Program-made: the position numbers and the translations under genes | The notes under the pieces: model-generated | Seen by the model: only the letters and a program-made list of their open reading frames with translations | Databases searched by the model: none | What the model was told of the DNA's origin: nothing | Shown: positions 36,164 through 47,457 of the stretch, piece by piece | Position numbering within the stretch: the first letter of the stretch is position 1 | Layout: each line of letters begins with the position of its first letter | Assembly: GCA_025174535.1 (NCBI GenBank) | Contig: JALBUN010000012.1 | Span: 124,001-188,000 of the forward strand | Direction: 5' to 3' | DNA from: Cantharellus purpuraceus | Lineage: Eukaryota > Basidiomycota > Agaricomycetes > Cantharellales > Hydnaceae | DNA length: 64,000 nucleotides

Positions 36164-38295
36164 TCAACTATAATCCTCGTCGATAACAATTTGTGGAATA
36201 CAGGGATCCTCGCACCCCAGGTCCTCACCTACGACGTCCACCTGCAAGTCTTGTTCTGGCGATAAATAAAAGTAGTCACCTGGATAGAGACATGCGTCCG
36301 ATGATGGACCATCTTGAAGTTCAACGTCCTCATCCTGCGATCCAGTATCAGAGGCCTCGCTCGTCTTCGGTTTCCGCTCCAGGCGGCGGAGAACAAAGTC
36401 TAGATCAATGTAGTTGCTTTCATTTTGGGCAAACTTTTGATGTCGCGCGCCGCGGATGTGCTAATATGGCAGGTTCGATCAGAGTTTAAAAGGCCAAAAT
36501 ATAGAAGAACAATGCCAACCTCTGTAAAGTCTTCAAATTTGATATGGCAGGCTTCGCAGTATCCCGGCTTCTTACTCTCTTCACGCGTGGGCAGTCTTAT
36601 TGTCGTGGTGCTCTTTGCTTTCCGTAAGCGTGCTTCAAATGGGTTTGTGTTCTCCTTGGCCCCCGCGCCTTCAAGTCGACGACTTGTGATCACCTGGCGT
36701 ACTAACCGCTCTCGCAAGTTTGGCGGAAGACGGGAATTAATCCCCCTCTGTGCGAACGACGTCGTAGTAGTGGATGTTATGGGGACACTGTTTCCCGAAG
36801 CAGCAAGATATCCATGTCCGGTCGCTGGCCCTGTCGTGGAGGGGCCAAAGCCAGACGCAACCTGCTGGTGACTGTCGTCTTTCTCTCCTGCAGGCTTGAG
36901 GGTACAGGGCCCTGCACCACTACCAGAAGTCTCGGAGCCAAAGTCTTTGAAGTCTGTGTGAGTGACGGCTGGTCTTCCCAGATCGCTCATGGAGGCGCAT
37001 CGCCGCAAGGTCTTCTCCCTTCTTCGCATCTCTTCACGTTGGCGTTTAAGCAATTCCTTGACCTTGGCCCGATGCTTCTGCCTCTCTATTTCCTTCAACT
37101 TCTCATTCGCTTCCAACCTCTCCAGCTTCCGCGCCTCTTTCTCATCGTACTTCACAAAAGGACTTCTTGCCCGGAGATCCATGTATAGTACCGGATATGT
37201 CGGTGGCTTGTCCTTCTCCACTGACCGCACATGCCCAGAATACTCCATGATAGAAATTGGAGCGAGTTCACCCCAGATGTCCTCAACAAGGAGAAAGTAT
37301 GAACCTTTCGAGAAATATTGGAAGTCATGGCGCTTCTCGCGAGGGTCTCTCTCAGAGGTTGTACCATGGAGTCGCTCATGTTGAAGCAGTTGCGTCAGGG
37401 GAGGCGATCGCTGGCTAGTTTTAGTTTTGGAGAGGCTAGAGCTAGAAGGGACAAGCCTCGATAGGATGTTGTCGAGTTCTGTATGAGTGATGTGAGAAAA
37501 GCGAAAGGCGTTACGGTGGGCGACGCACTAGAAATGCTCCAGATCTTCTTGTCAAGCTGTACAGCATCGCGTACCAGTTTGTCATAACCACCGTGATCAT
37601 GACCACTAATCAAGCATAAGCATATTTCGGCTAATCATGTGAGAGGATACATACCGCCCCTTGAGCTGGATAGGGCTCTTCAAGATGCTTCCGTTTATAC
37701 CTGTTGGCCTATGAGCAATGTTCTCCTTGTTGGCTGGGTCATATTGCTCATTCTTGGGAGGCTGAGGCTGGCTTGTGATGACATGGGTTACAGCAGAAGA
37801 GAAAAAATGCTCAGTCCTCTTCCGTGTGAATCAACAAAGTGAATGGAGGTAAAGAAGCGAAACGAAACATACGGCACCCAAGGCGAGGACCCTTGACTCT
37901 GCCAACTGTCTGATGCCCCCATCACGCTCATCAAAGTAGAACACGAATGACGGAAAGGCTTTCGTGTATTTTGTGATGAATTCCTCTTTGGCTTGTTGAC
38001 GCTCCTCTTTCTCGCGAAGCCGATCCTTACGTTCCTTGATATCTCGCGTATTCGTCATGTGGGGTGTCGCAGTCTTCAACAAGGCTTGCTGAGAGGATCC
38101 CGATTTGACTCTCTTGAGCTTAGCGGCACAGATGGCTTCGTCCGCATCAGGAGAGCGAGGCCTCTTGTTGGTAGAGATGGATTGCAAGGATTGCAAGGCC
38201 TGTGCACGGGACGATTGTGAGGCAGCAGGAGGCAACAGCTTCTCAGAGTGGTCCGGGTGACGAGTAGTGAGAGGGTGGCGCAGTACACTAGTCAT
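36164..38295 (-). CDS. DBF4: Dbf4-type regulatory subunit of Cdc7 kinase
   Basis: Activator of the DDK kinase that licenses replication origins. Starts MTSVLRHPLTTRHPDHSEKL at 38295. Motif N/BRCT-like part: PSFVFYFDERDGGIRQLAES, VLALGA, then HFFSSAVTHVITSQP. A basic linker holds ILKSPIQLKGRSGHDHGGYD and LDKKIWSISKLDNIL. Motif M is PPTYPVLYMDLRARSPFVKY, followed by a long Lys/Arg/Glu coiled coil. Motif C is a CCHH zinc finger, GYCEACHIKFEDFTE joined across an intron (near 36475-36525) to HIRGARHQKFAQNESNY. An acidic tail ends VIDEDYS. The length of about 600 residues fits. All three motifs are intact. Confidence 0.95.
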
Positions 38296-39652
38296 GGTCG
38301 CGACTGACTGACTGGAGTCGGCGCAAATACCAACAAACAACACGTACAAGCACGTCACGTGCCAACTTGTCTTCCCACGCTATTCCTCGTCGGTAGGTGC
38401 CGGAGCCTGATCATACCACGCGTTTCGTCTACAGATCGATCATGAAATTTATGGGGCAGCAATATGAGTATACTAGCGAATTTCCCAAGGATGCATTAGA
38501 GCTATCGAACGTTTTTCACAAGTCTGTAACAAATGCATCGGATCCATAGCGGATGTTGGCAACTGCAAGAGGGACATCGGACTGGCCGACAATTTGAAAG
38601 ATGACAATGATTTGAGTAGACTTGGCTGTAGTGATGATGGCCGAGCATCTGGCAGAGCTAGAGACGCGTCACTGCTGTCCCAGGACGTTTACAACATTAG
38701 GCCTGGGGACCATTCACTTATCACGCTAGAGACACTGGAGATACGCATGGCTTTGGAGCACCGGAAACGCAACGCCTGGTAGAAGATAAAAGCTTGACAT
38801 TGTGGATAGTCCCCGGGAATTGGTCAAGCGCGGGGGCGCGCCAGCGGCGTATTGTGCACTCGAGACGCCTGAATGCACTCTATGGAGGTAACGTGTTGTT
38901 GGTCGGCTTTCAGGCTGAGGCGAACAGCCGCGCTGTGCAACTGTGACAGATGTGATATACTTGCGCCTTTACCAGCGAGAATGTGACGTGCGCAGAGAGC
39001 TAGAGCTAGAGCGAATGTGATTGTGAGACCCCCAGCGAAAGGCTGGGGATCATGCGACGTGTTGAGCAAGAGTCAGGGCAAGTCCAAATGACTTTGTAAA
39101 GGCATCTTCCTACCCTGATTCATGAATAAGACTATCGGCATGGTTGATGACAACGTGCTGCTGCGGAATGTGGTCTATCTATGTAACGGAAACTGGCCTC
39201 CGAAAATCCTGCGCTGTCGACGGCGCTGGGATGGCTGAGCTGGCAGAATGGGAGTGGTAGAGGAGCCTGACGCGTTACGGCAAGCGAGCGGAGCGGCAGT
39301 GGATCCACATTGCGGCGATGACATAAGCAGTACCGTGCAAGAGACCTTTTATTAGACCGCGGAATATGTGTGTCGTGTTGCGAGCCCAGTCCCCTTCTCC
39401 TCTCCGAGGTGCTTGTACACAGCTCTTATATTCCAGTGAATTACAAAACCGGTGCATTCTCACGACCACGCGGGGGGAGAACAAAGGGTGAAAGGCCTCG
39501 CTTCGAGAACAATAGCCCTACTGACAAAAGCCGCGTCAGGCTATTTAGACTGCAACCTATAGTGAGTGTAGTACCTCCCACTTGGTTGACCGACTGAAGA
39601 CTTGACGTCTTTCTCCTTACTTTCTCTTCTACAGTAGAGCTGGTTGCCCTTC
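38296..39652. other. Intergenic, 1.36 kb, divergent promoters
   Basis: Lies between DBF4 (-) and the TRP-like channel (+). Only short open frames with no splice or family support. It is the second largest gene-free block and presumably regulatory. GC content begins to rise towards its right end. Confidence 0.5.
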
Positions 39653-42176
39653 ATGCCCTCTCCTTTCGCCTGGCCGCGAACGCTCCTTGCTCTTGTATAC
39701 GCAGCCTTCTTCTCGCATGTCGTCCACGCCAAAGTCGATTCATTATGTGAGTGGCTTCTTATCCAGTCAGGCTGGTGCTCAACCGCTGCAAGTCACGTCC
39801 TCGGTCACCTACTGCGTTCCGCCAGAGGCCATCCTCATCCAAGAGTTCTCGATCATTTACTTTGCGGCAAACCAATCCGTGTCCTTTAACATATCCGCTG
39901 CCAGTGTGGTGCGTGCCTTTTATGCTTGTTCACTGAAGCACGTGCTGAGAGAGAGAAAACGCAGCAACCCAATCTCCGAGTTCGAGCCAACATTTTGCTC
40001 AATGTCTACGGTATGCAACCTGTCAACGTTACACAAGACTTCTGCAGCGTCTTTGGCAATGCCTTATGTTGGTATCGCCTTCCTTGTCGCAGGCTTGTGC
40101 TTATATGTCTTCCTCCGTCTAGGCCCACTTCCTACGTACAATTTCACTGGCTCCAGTTCCATCGCACTACCATCCTCCATCAACGTCGCATCCAAGGTTC
40201 CCAACATTGCATACAAGATTCCAGACTTGGAGTCATTCGCACAGTTGACCCTTACCGACGTGAACACCGGCAATGTAGCCGCGTGCATCCAAGCCACCCT
40301 CTCTAACGGTTGGTCAACGCATCAGCCTGCCGTGGCATATACCACCGGCGCGTTCGCCCTCTTTGCGCTCTTCTCCGCACTTTTGCATTCCTTTCTCCCA
40401 AGCACGCCCCTGAGCCCCATGTCGTTGTATGACTTGCCTTCCATCGCACCTGCCCGATTCGTGGACTTTATCCTCCTGTTCCAGCAGCTTGCCTTTACTG
40501 GCTTCCTCCATCTCAACTTTCCCCTTGTCTACCGTGCCTTTACGCTCAATTTCGCATGGGCTCTCGGCCTTTTTCCTAATTCACGACCTATCCAACTTGC
40601 CATTGACCGCATGCGTCATTTGACGGGAGGGAGTTTGCAGGATGGTGTGCAAAGCCCGACTGCGTTCGTTAATCGGCAGTTGTCGCCGTACAACGCGCCT
40701 GTCTCCAGTGGATCATCGCCCTCGTCGTTCTTGGCCTTGGCTAACGCCGCGTTTCTGGCTGCAAACCGTACGCTCACGGCCCGGGACACGTCGACAGACT
40801 CGAGCTCTGGTAATGGCCCGCCGGCGACGGTGACGACGGGCGACTCGGACATTTTGCCGGCGGGGATACCGGTTTACGTGAATTCGTTGAACATTGGCAC
40901 GACGGATGCGTTCATGTCTGTGTTCTTCACGGTGTTGATTGGCGCGGTTGTGGGTGCTGGTGTGTTGGGCATCATGCATGTGGTCTTGACATTTATGGTG
41001 ACGCGGTTGAGGGGGAACAAGTGGGCTTGGACGGATGTGATGCATGCTGAACTGCGATGGTTCGCGGTGTCAAATGGTATCCGATATGTTCGTTGTTGTT
41101 TTCTCATGGTGGGAGCGTCGTGCTTATTGTACTGGCAGGCCATGGTCGTTCTTTATCCGGTCCTCATTTTTACATTTTTCCAGTGGACGTTGCACGATAG
41201 TTGGCTCGCTGTGTTGCTCTCGGTGATACTGGTGCTCTGCACCGCCACGGCGATCCTCTACCCGACCGTGCGGACGTTAGTTATTGCGCGCGGCACCTCT
41301 CCACAGGCACTGTACACGACGCCGTCCCTCCTCCGCACGTATGGCGCCTTTTATATCCCGCTCCGAGAGGCGCGCTACGGTTTTTTCGTGCCGCTGCTGG
41401 CGGCGGCGGTACTGAAGTCGCTGTTCATCGGGTTTGCGAAGACGAGTGGGCTGGTGCAGGTGGTGGCGCTGCTCGTGATCGAGGTGGGGGTGCTGGGGAT
41501 GCTGTGTGTGCAGCGGCCGTACCGTGCGCGCGGGGGGGACGTGCTGGGGGTGTACCTGGCGGTGACGCGCGTGGCGGCGGTGGCGCTGATGCTGCCGTTT
41601 GTGGAGAGTCTGCGGATAAAGGCGATTCCGCGCGTGGCGGTGGGGTTTGTGCTTATTGTGGTGTTTGGGAGTGCGGTGGTGGTGATGTGCGTGAGTGTGG
41701 TGGTGAGCTTTGGGAATGGTCTGTTGTGGCGCCGGCATGGGGGCGCGGTGCTGCGGTCCTCGTCTGGCGGTGGGGGGTCCAGCGAGGATGTGGAGAAGGG
41801 CGGGGTGCCGGGGTCTATTACCCCTGCGGCGCCGCCGTCGCCAGGCGTGGACACCCAGCTGCGCCCGGTGAACCCCACACCGAACACGTCCTTCTCAAAC
41901 GACGCATCGGTGCACTCGCGGCACACGCCCAAGATGACGGCCGCCGTGAGTCCGAACTATACAATTCCCAGCTTTTACACGTCCGAGGAGGAGGACAACG
42001 GCGTGAATGGGGAGAATGTTGGCGGGAGGGGGGAGGATACACCGCGGGACTCGACACGGCCGTCGAGCTTCCTCACGGCGTCGTCACCGCCGTCGACGGC
42101 GCAACACGCTCAGTTCCCGCGGCCGCCAGACTATACGCCCGCGCCTCCATCGCAAGACCACGACCGACGGCCATGA
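39653..42176 (+). CDS. TRP-like membrane channel (fungal ML/TRP family)
   Basis: Exons 39653-39746, 39793-39908, 39950-40067 and 40123-42176 give 793 residues. A signal peptide (ALVYAAFFSHVVHA) leads into an ML-like lumenal domain (TSSVTYCVPPEAILIQEFSI, NILLNVYGMQPVNVTQDFC, CPLPTYNFTGS). Several membrane helices of the fungal TRP family follow: AFALFALFSALLHSFLP, FVDFILLFQQLAFTGFLHL, VFFTVLIGAVVGAGVLGIMH, a tight set from 41090 to 41270, and YGFFVPLLAAAVLKSLFIGF. The tail is a long Pro/Ser-rich cytosolic region. Relatives are Flc1-3 of yeast (flavin/haem uptake, calcium), Pkd2 and Trp663 of fission yeast; which one this matches is unclear. Codon use is strongly GC3 in the last 1.3 kb. Confidence 0.9.
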
Positions 42177-42250
42177 TAAAAACAAGACTACTATCGCACT
42201 CGCATTTTTTTTGTCTTCTCTCTCATCGGTTCATCGGTTCATTGTCATTT

Positions 42251-42287
42251 ATCATCATCATCATCATCATCATCATCACACACACAC
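42251..42287 (+). repeat. (ATC)n then (CA)n microsatellite
   Basis: About nine ATC/CAT units run straight into six CA units, in the presumed 3' UTR of the TRP-like gene, between two convergent genes. Likely length-polymorphic. Confidence 0.9.
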
Positions 42288-42420
42288 GCTCATTCATTCC
42301 ACCCCCAGGGAGACGAGAACCCCCTCATACATGACACGTTTTGTTTGGAATATCTTTATGTAGCCCCGAAATAGACTCTAATAACACTGCCGAGGTGATA
42401 TTCACATCTATGGATAGTAA

Positions 42421-43197
42421 CTATACTCCCTCTGTGAGAGCAGAGTGCCGTTTGAGTGTGACAAAGAGAGATCGCAATGGAAAGGACGCACGTTGCAGAA
42501 TCGTGTTGAGCTTGTTGACGCGGGACGACACGCTCAAGTCGATCGTCTTGTCGCCAAAGTCCACGACGAGTCCGCCGAGCAGGGACGGGTTGACCTGGTG
42601 TGTGTGTGTGCGTGTTAGAAAAAGCGAGCGAGCCTCTGCGATAGTCACCTTGTTGGTGATCTTGAGCACCTTGGCCTGCTGGCCCACGTGGGACTGTCTG
42701 AGCGACGCCTCGAGGCGGCCCAGGGTGGCGCGGTCCAGGGGCGCCGCCGAGGTGACGACGACGGCGACCTCGCCCCTGTGCCTTGCGACGAGCTCGTTGA
42801 AGCCCTCGATGACGCCGTGCGTCTCCGCGAGCCGGCCGTTCTCGGAGAGCACGCCGAAGAGGTTCCTCGTGATCTCGCTCACAGGCTCCTTCTTCGTCGG
42901 CGCGGTGCCCTCGGCGGCGACAAAGAGCGCCTCGAGCCCGGCGCGGCGGTCGCGCGCCGACAGCGTGGGGTTGGCGACGTAGCTGGCGAGCGGCGGGGAC
43001 GCCCTGATGCCGTGTGCGATGGCGGCGAGCTCCGCCTGCACCTTGGAGAGGGTCTGCGGGGACTTGGCGAGCGCGGCGGCGTACGCGGCGTGCGAGTATT
43101 TGTGGGCGATGGAGGACGCGGCGCGGCGCGCGGTGGGCGGGGCGGATCTGCTGGTGGAGGCGGCGGCCGCTGTGCGGGCGGCGGCGGTGAGGAGCAT
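42421..43197 (-). CDS. ATP5: ATP synthase subunit 5 / OSCP
   Basis: Peripheral stalk subunit joining F1 to Fo in the mitochondrial inner membrane. Exons 42649-43197, 42492-42594 and 42421-42431 give 220 residues; the final exon is 11 nt and encodes the end QQGV. An Ala/Arg/Ser-rich presequence (MLLTAAARTAAAASTSRSAP) is followed by HKYSHAAYAAALAKSPQTL, SYVANPTLSARDRRAGLEAL, LFGVLSENGRLAETHGVIEG and FNELVARHRGEVAVVVTSA. The C-terminal signature NPSLLGGLVVDFGDKTIDLS and VSSRVNKLNTILQ is the PROSITE-like delta/OSCP ending. Very high GC3. Confidence 0.96.
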   Translation of the reverse strand: MLLTAAARTAAAASTSRSAPPTARRAASSIAHKYSHAAYAAALAKSPQTLSKVQAELAAIAHGIRASPPLASYVANPTLSARDRRAGLEALFVAAEGTAPTKKEPVSEITRNLFGVLSENGRLAETHGVIEGFNELVARHRGEVAVVVTSAAPLDRATLGRLEASLRQSHVGQQAKVLKITNKVTIAEARSLFLTRTHTHQVNPSLLGGLVVDFGDKTIDLSVSSRVNKLNTILQRASFPLRSLFVTLKRHSALTEGV

Positions 43198-43663
43198 GGT
43201 GGGTTGAGTGAGGGGCTTTGTGGAGACGCGCGGGACCAAAATCAAAGTCCGCGGCTCCCAAGCCGGCAAATATCCATCTCAAAAGCCGACGCTGACCGAA
43301 CGCTAGATGAGGTGATGTGCTTTGCAGGGATAGGATAGCAAGTTCTAGGGATCACGCGAAATATATGTACCAATAGCACCGTCACGTGATCCTAAGAACC
43401 CTTTGAGCGCGAGGATGTGGATAGAATCCACCACCCAAAACAGAATTTGACGAGAATGAAGACGGAGGTCAAGCAATTTTCTGTTTTGACAGACTCAGAT
43501 TTCAACTACTTAAGGGCATATGAGAAGTTAGCTAATGATCAGCCCTGTGGCAAGCGCTCCACCTCACAAGCTCGTTCGGCGCTACAACATAACAGCTAGT
43601 TATCGTTACAAGCCCCTCGGTATCATACACACGGAATCTCACAAGTCGACGCTGGCGTCGGTC
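43198..43663. other. Tandem intergenic, 466 bp
   Basis: Promoter of ATP5 and 3' UTR of the pyroglutamyl peptidase gene, both on minus. GC content drops here relative to both flanks. No coding signal. Confidence 0.5.
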
Positions 43664-44571
43664 TCACACTGGCAGCGCCTTCTCCTGGGTGCACACCCAG
43701 GCAATGACCTGCCTGACCGCCTCCGTCACCTCGCCTACGCTGTGCGGCTGGTGCTCGTCATACGGGACGTGCATGAAGAGGCTCTTGCTGCGCTTCGAGG
43801 GTGCGCCGTCGGCGGGGTGCTCGAAGAGGGGACGCTGCGACTCTGCCAGGGAGCCGAAACATATAAAGTCGCAGAGAAAGTGGCCTGCGTCGGTCGACGA
43901 CACCACTCGCTGGCGCGGGGGTGTGAGGGGGGGTGCAATGCAGACGGGCTGCGGTGCTTACGGACTCGCCCTGCTGCTTGAGATGGTCTATGAGGCCGGG
44001 CACGTCGACCTCTGTGCGCAGCTCCTCGGGGAAACACTCGTATCCGTCTGCGAACCCGCGCAGGGCGTCGCCGTCGGGGGCGGGGGGGGACGGTGTCTGG
44101 CGCACCCGCTGCGTCTCGAACTGCTCCGCGGCGGACGGGGGGGGGAGCGGGGCGGGCGAGGGGCGGGCGATGACGGGGGCGAGTGTGCCGTCCACGCCGG
44201 GGAGGCGGTAGCCGGACTTGTGGCCGACCTGCTCGAGGGAGAGGGCGCCGTTGGGGCCGACGCCGAGGTGGAAGGTGAGGTCGTAGCCGTCGGCGGGGGC
44301 GTCGGGGAGGGTGGGGGGACGGGCGTGGAGGCGGGGCACGAGGGCGAGGATGGCGGCGTAGGAGACGGTGAGGGGGCCGAGGGCGGTGACGTGGATGGCG
44401 GCGGAGGGGGTGTGGACGAGGGTGTTGTGGAGGGGCGCGACGGCGCGCCAGGAGAGGTTGTGCGTGATGTTGGCAAAGGGCTGGGGGAGCGTCAGGGAGG
44501 GACATGCGCTGTGGCTGTGTGCTTACGCCGTAGCCGGTGACGAGGACGTGGTGGGTGGGCGTGGGCGGCAT
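43664..44571 (-). CDS. Pyroglutamyl peptidase I (peptidase family C15)
   Basis: Cytosolic cysteine peptidase removing N-terminal pyroglutamate. Starts MPPTPTHHVLVTGYG at 44571; an intron follows, then PFANITHNLSWRAVAPLHNT, matching the family start VLVTGFxPFxxxxxNPS. Next come LTFHLGVGPNGALSLEQVGH and KSGYRLPGVDG, and, after a second intron, STDAGHFLCDFICFGSLAES with the catalytic Cys. The SLFMHVPYDE segment carries the catalytic His, and VRQVIAWVCTQE closes the chain. Active-site Cys and His are in place; the acidic member of the triad is probably the Glu in SLEQVGHK. A Pro-rich insert lies in the middle. Its ATG is 45 bp from that of GET1 on the other strand. Confidence 0.9.
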
Positions 44572-44616
44572 GGTGCGGCGGGCGTCTACACGAGAGCCTG
44601 TTTTTCTGCTTCCGCC
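44572..44616. promoter_or_regulatory. 45-bp bidirectional spacer between PGP and GET1
   Basis: Both genes must initiate transcription within this spacer or inside each other's coding sequence. It has a short CT-rich run (plus strand) and no TATA box. Confidence 0.6.
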
Positions 44617-45279
44617 ATGTCGCTGGCGGTGACGATCTTTGTGTTGGTGTTTCTGACAGAGCTCGTGTCTTGGGTCGGCAAGACGGTGCTGCTGGACACG
44701 GTGCGGGCAGCTGGCTCTGTGGCACGGCTGGGGGCTGACGGGACGCACAGTGCTACACGGTGCACCAGCACGTGTTCCTGCGGGGGACGGTGCGCCGGCA
44801 GCGGGCGCTGAGGCGGGACATTCTGGCGACGAAGCAGGAGCTGCTGCAGACGAGTGCGCAGGACGAGTTTGCAAAGTGGGCGCGGCTGCGACGCAAGGTG
44901 GACAAGGGTCTGGAGGCGCTGGAGAGACTGAGTGAGTGCGCACGCATGGCACACGCAATGCTAACCCTGGGCCAGACGGCGAGGTGTCTGCGGCGCGGCG
45001 CGCGTATGCGGCGACGTTCCAGACGGCGGTGTGGGTGGGCACGTCGGGGCTGCAGTACGCGGTGGGCTGGTGGTTCGGCAGGTCGGCCGTGTTCTTCCTG
45101 CCGCCGGGGTGGTTCGGGCCCGCGGAGTGGGGGCTGGGTCTGTTCTTTGCTCCGTCCGGTGCGTGCTTCCCGTGTGATGTCATTGTCCCGCGGCTGAGTC
45201 CCCGCTGCCAGGATCGGTCAGCTGTGCCGTGTGGCAGATCGTCTGCACCCGCGTCCTCCACCGTCTCCGCGGCTCCTAA
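44617..45279 (+). CDS. GET1: Get1/WRB, tail-anchored protein insertase subunit
   Basis: ER membrane receptor subunit that with Get2 accepts tail-anchored proteins from Get3. Exons 44617-44700, 44751-44931, 44976-45158 and 45212-45279 give 171 residues in phase. TM1 is [20 protein letters not shown]. The cytosolic coiled coil contains [20 protein letters not shown] and the family hallmark [20 protein letters not shown]2/TM3 are [19 protein letters not shown] and [20 protein letters not shown], and the end is ICT-like VLHRLRGS. The [14 protein letters not shown] motif is the Get3-contacting signature. The length is slightly short of the usual 180-230. Confidence 0.94.
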
Positions 45280-45386
45280 TAGTTTCAGGCACATGTACAT
45301 ATACTTTCTCCCAATTTTCACGTGTCTCTCTCTCGTGTCTTTCCGGAGTCTCAGAGCCCACTGGCGGCACTCCGTCACCGCCTCCC

Positions 45387-45394
45387 TATAAAAG
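45387..45394 (+). promoter_or_regulatory. TATA box of malate synthase gene
   Basis: TATAAAAG lies 31-38 bp before the malate synthase ATG and is followed by a C/T-rich tract reaching the start codon. The 145-bp spacer after GET1 leaves little other room. Implies a very short 5' UTR and a strongly regulated promoter. Confidence 0.55.
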
Positions 45395-45424
45395 TCCCCC
45401 CTCTGGCCCCCCTCCCTCCCTCCA

Positions 45425-47457
45425 ATGGCCAAAGGCGTCGCCGTCCTCGCCAGCGTCCCCGGACGCGCACCCAGCATCGTCCTCTCCGAGCCCGCCCTCC
45501 ACTTTCTCGCCGCCCTCCACCGCACCTTCGACGCCACCCGCCAGTCCCTCCTCCGCGCCCGCCACACCACCCAGCTCCGCCTCGACGCCGGCACACACCT
45601 CGACTTTCCCCCGGAGACCGCCCACATCCGCGCGGAGCCCTCGTGGCACTGCGCCCCCCCCGCACCCGGCCTCGAGGACCGGCGCGTCGAGATCACCGGC
45701 CCCACCGACCGCAAGATGGTCGTCAACGCCCTCAACAGCGGCGCCAAGACCTTCATGGCCGACTTTGAGGGTGCGCACCCCCCCACCCGCCCCACACGCC
45801 CCCTTCTCACCACCGCACACAGACTCCAACTCCCCCACGTTTGCCAACCTCGTCAACGGCCAGCTCAACCTCTACGACGCCGTCAGGCGTCAGGTCGACT
45901 TTGAGCAGGGCGGCAAGTCCTACAGGCTCTCCCCCCATCCCGCAGTCCTTATTGTCCGGTGCGCTTCCTGGTGCGCTCATAATACCCTGCTCACCCCTCT
46001 CACAGCCCCCGCGGCTGGCACCTCGACGAGCCCCGTGTCACCGTCGACAACCGTCCCCTCTCGGGCTCCCTCTTCGACTTTGCCCTCTACTTTTTCCACA
46101 ATGCCCATGAGCTCGTCAAGCGCGGCTCCGGCCCCTACTTTTATCTCCCCAAAATGGAGCACTATCTCGAGGCCCGTCTCTGGAACGACGTCTTTCTCTT
46201 CTCCCAGTCCTACATACACATGTCCCACAACACCATCCGCGCCACCGTCCTCATCGAGACCCTCCCCGCCGCCTTCCACATGGAGGAAATCCTCTTTGAG
46301 CTCAGGAACCACTCTGCCGGCCTAAACTGTGGACGGTGCGGCGTCCGTCCTATCCCCGCGTACCGCCACTCACCGCACACCCACAGATGGGACTACATTT
46401 TCAGCTTTATCAAGAAACGACGCGCAGACCCCACGGCAGTCATGCCCGACCGCAAGGACGTCTCCATGGAGGTCGGCTTCATGGACGCATACGTCAGACT
46501 CTTGATCCAAACGTGCCACAAGTAGGTCCACGCTGCAGCTCTGTCGGTCGCGTGACCGTGACCCGTGCTTGTCCGCAGGCGTAAAGTAGCCGCCATGGGC
46601 GGCATGTCTGCGCAGATCCCCATCAAGGGCGACGACCAGGCCAACGAGGTGGCCATGGGCAAGGTGAGGGCCGACAAGCTGCGCGAAGTCTCTGCCGGCC
46701 ACGACGGTACGTGTCGCCTGTCGCCGCCTGTGCAGCGGCGCTTCATATACCGCATACAGGCACCTGGATCGCGCACCCTCTCATCAACACAATTGCCACG
46801 GACATTTTCAACGAACACATGCTCGGCCCCAATCAGGTACGTTGTCGTGCGAATGGGGAGCCGTGTCGGGAGGGTCACCTGTTCGTACAGTACCATGTTC
46901 GCCGTGAGGACGTCAAGGTGACCGCCGCCGACCTTTTGAACACGCACGTCAAGGGCAAGATCACCGAGGACGGCGTAAAGTCGAATGTATCCGCGTAAGC
47001 ATGGCATCAAGTGAGTACGACGCTTTGCTGATGCCGGGTGCGCAGCGCGTTGGCGTATTGTGCCGCGTGGATGGCGGGGAATGGGTGTATCCCGCTGAAT
47101 TATCTCATGGAAGATGCCGCCACGGCAGAGATTGCGCGGGTGCAGCTTTGGCAGTGGGTCCGCTATGGCGCTACCCTTGTGCGTCCGTCGCCGTGTCGTG
47201 TGTGGTTACAGTCGTGACATTTGGTTTAGGACTCGGGACACCCGATCACGGCGTCGTACATTGACGCGCTGGTGAAGCAGAGTTTGGGCGCTGTGAAGAC
47301 GATCGTGCCGGGGTTGAAGGAGGAGCACGTGCGTGTTGCGGGGGAGTATTTGCAGGCGCAGGTGAGGAGGGAGTGGGCGAGCGAGTTTTTGACGACGGAT
47401 TTGATGCCGTATCTGGAGAGGGTGGATGGGGCAAAGTGGGTGAAGAGTGCGTTGTGA
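45425..47457 (+). CDS. MLS1: Malate synthase (glyoxylate cycle)
   Basis: Condenses acetyl-CoA and glyoxylate to malate. Starts [20 protein letters not shown]. Landmarks in order: [20 protein letters not shown] and [71 protein letters not shown] [90 protein letters not shown] and [21 protein letters not shown]. Catalytic Arg, Glu and Asp regions are present. Many introns with high-GC exons. The C-terminus is KSAL, not the usual SKL peroxisomal signal. Confidence 0.95.

Noticed and set aside
41201..42334. 377-codon plus-strand frame overlapping the TRP-like channel
   Set aside because: Gly/Ala/Arg/Val-biased composition, shifted frame of a well-recognised membrane protein; composition artefact.
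42356..43282. 308-codon minus frame over ATP5
   Set aside because: Out-of-frame shadow of OSCP with Arg/His-rich low-complexity translation.
43735..45813. Very long minus-strand open frame (about 690 codons) across PGP, GET1 and the start of malate synthase
   Set aside because: It is antisense to GET1 and to the first malate synthase exon, is Pro/Arg/Ala/His-rich and matches no domain; explained by high GC3 of the real genes.
45231..46325. 364-codon Pro/Ser-rich plus frame
   Set aside because: Out-of-frame with malate synthase, runs through its introns.
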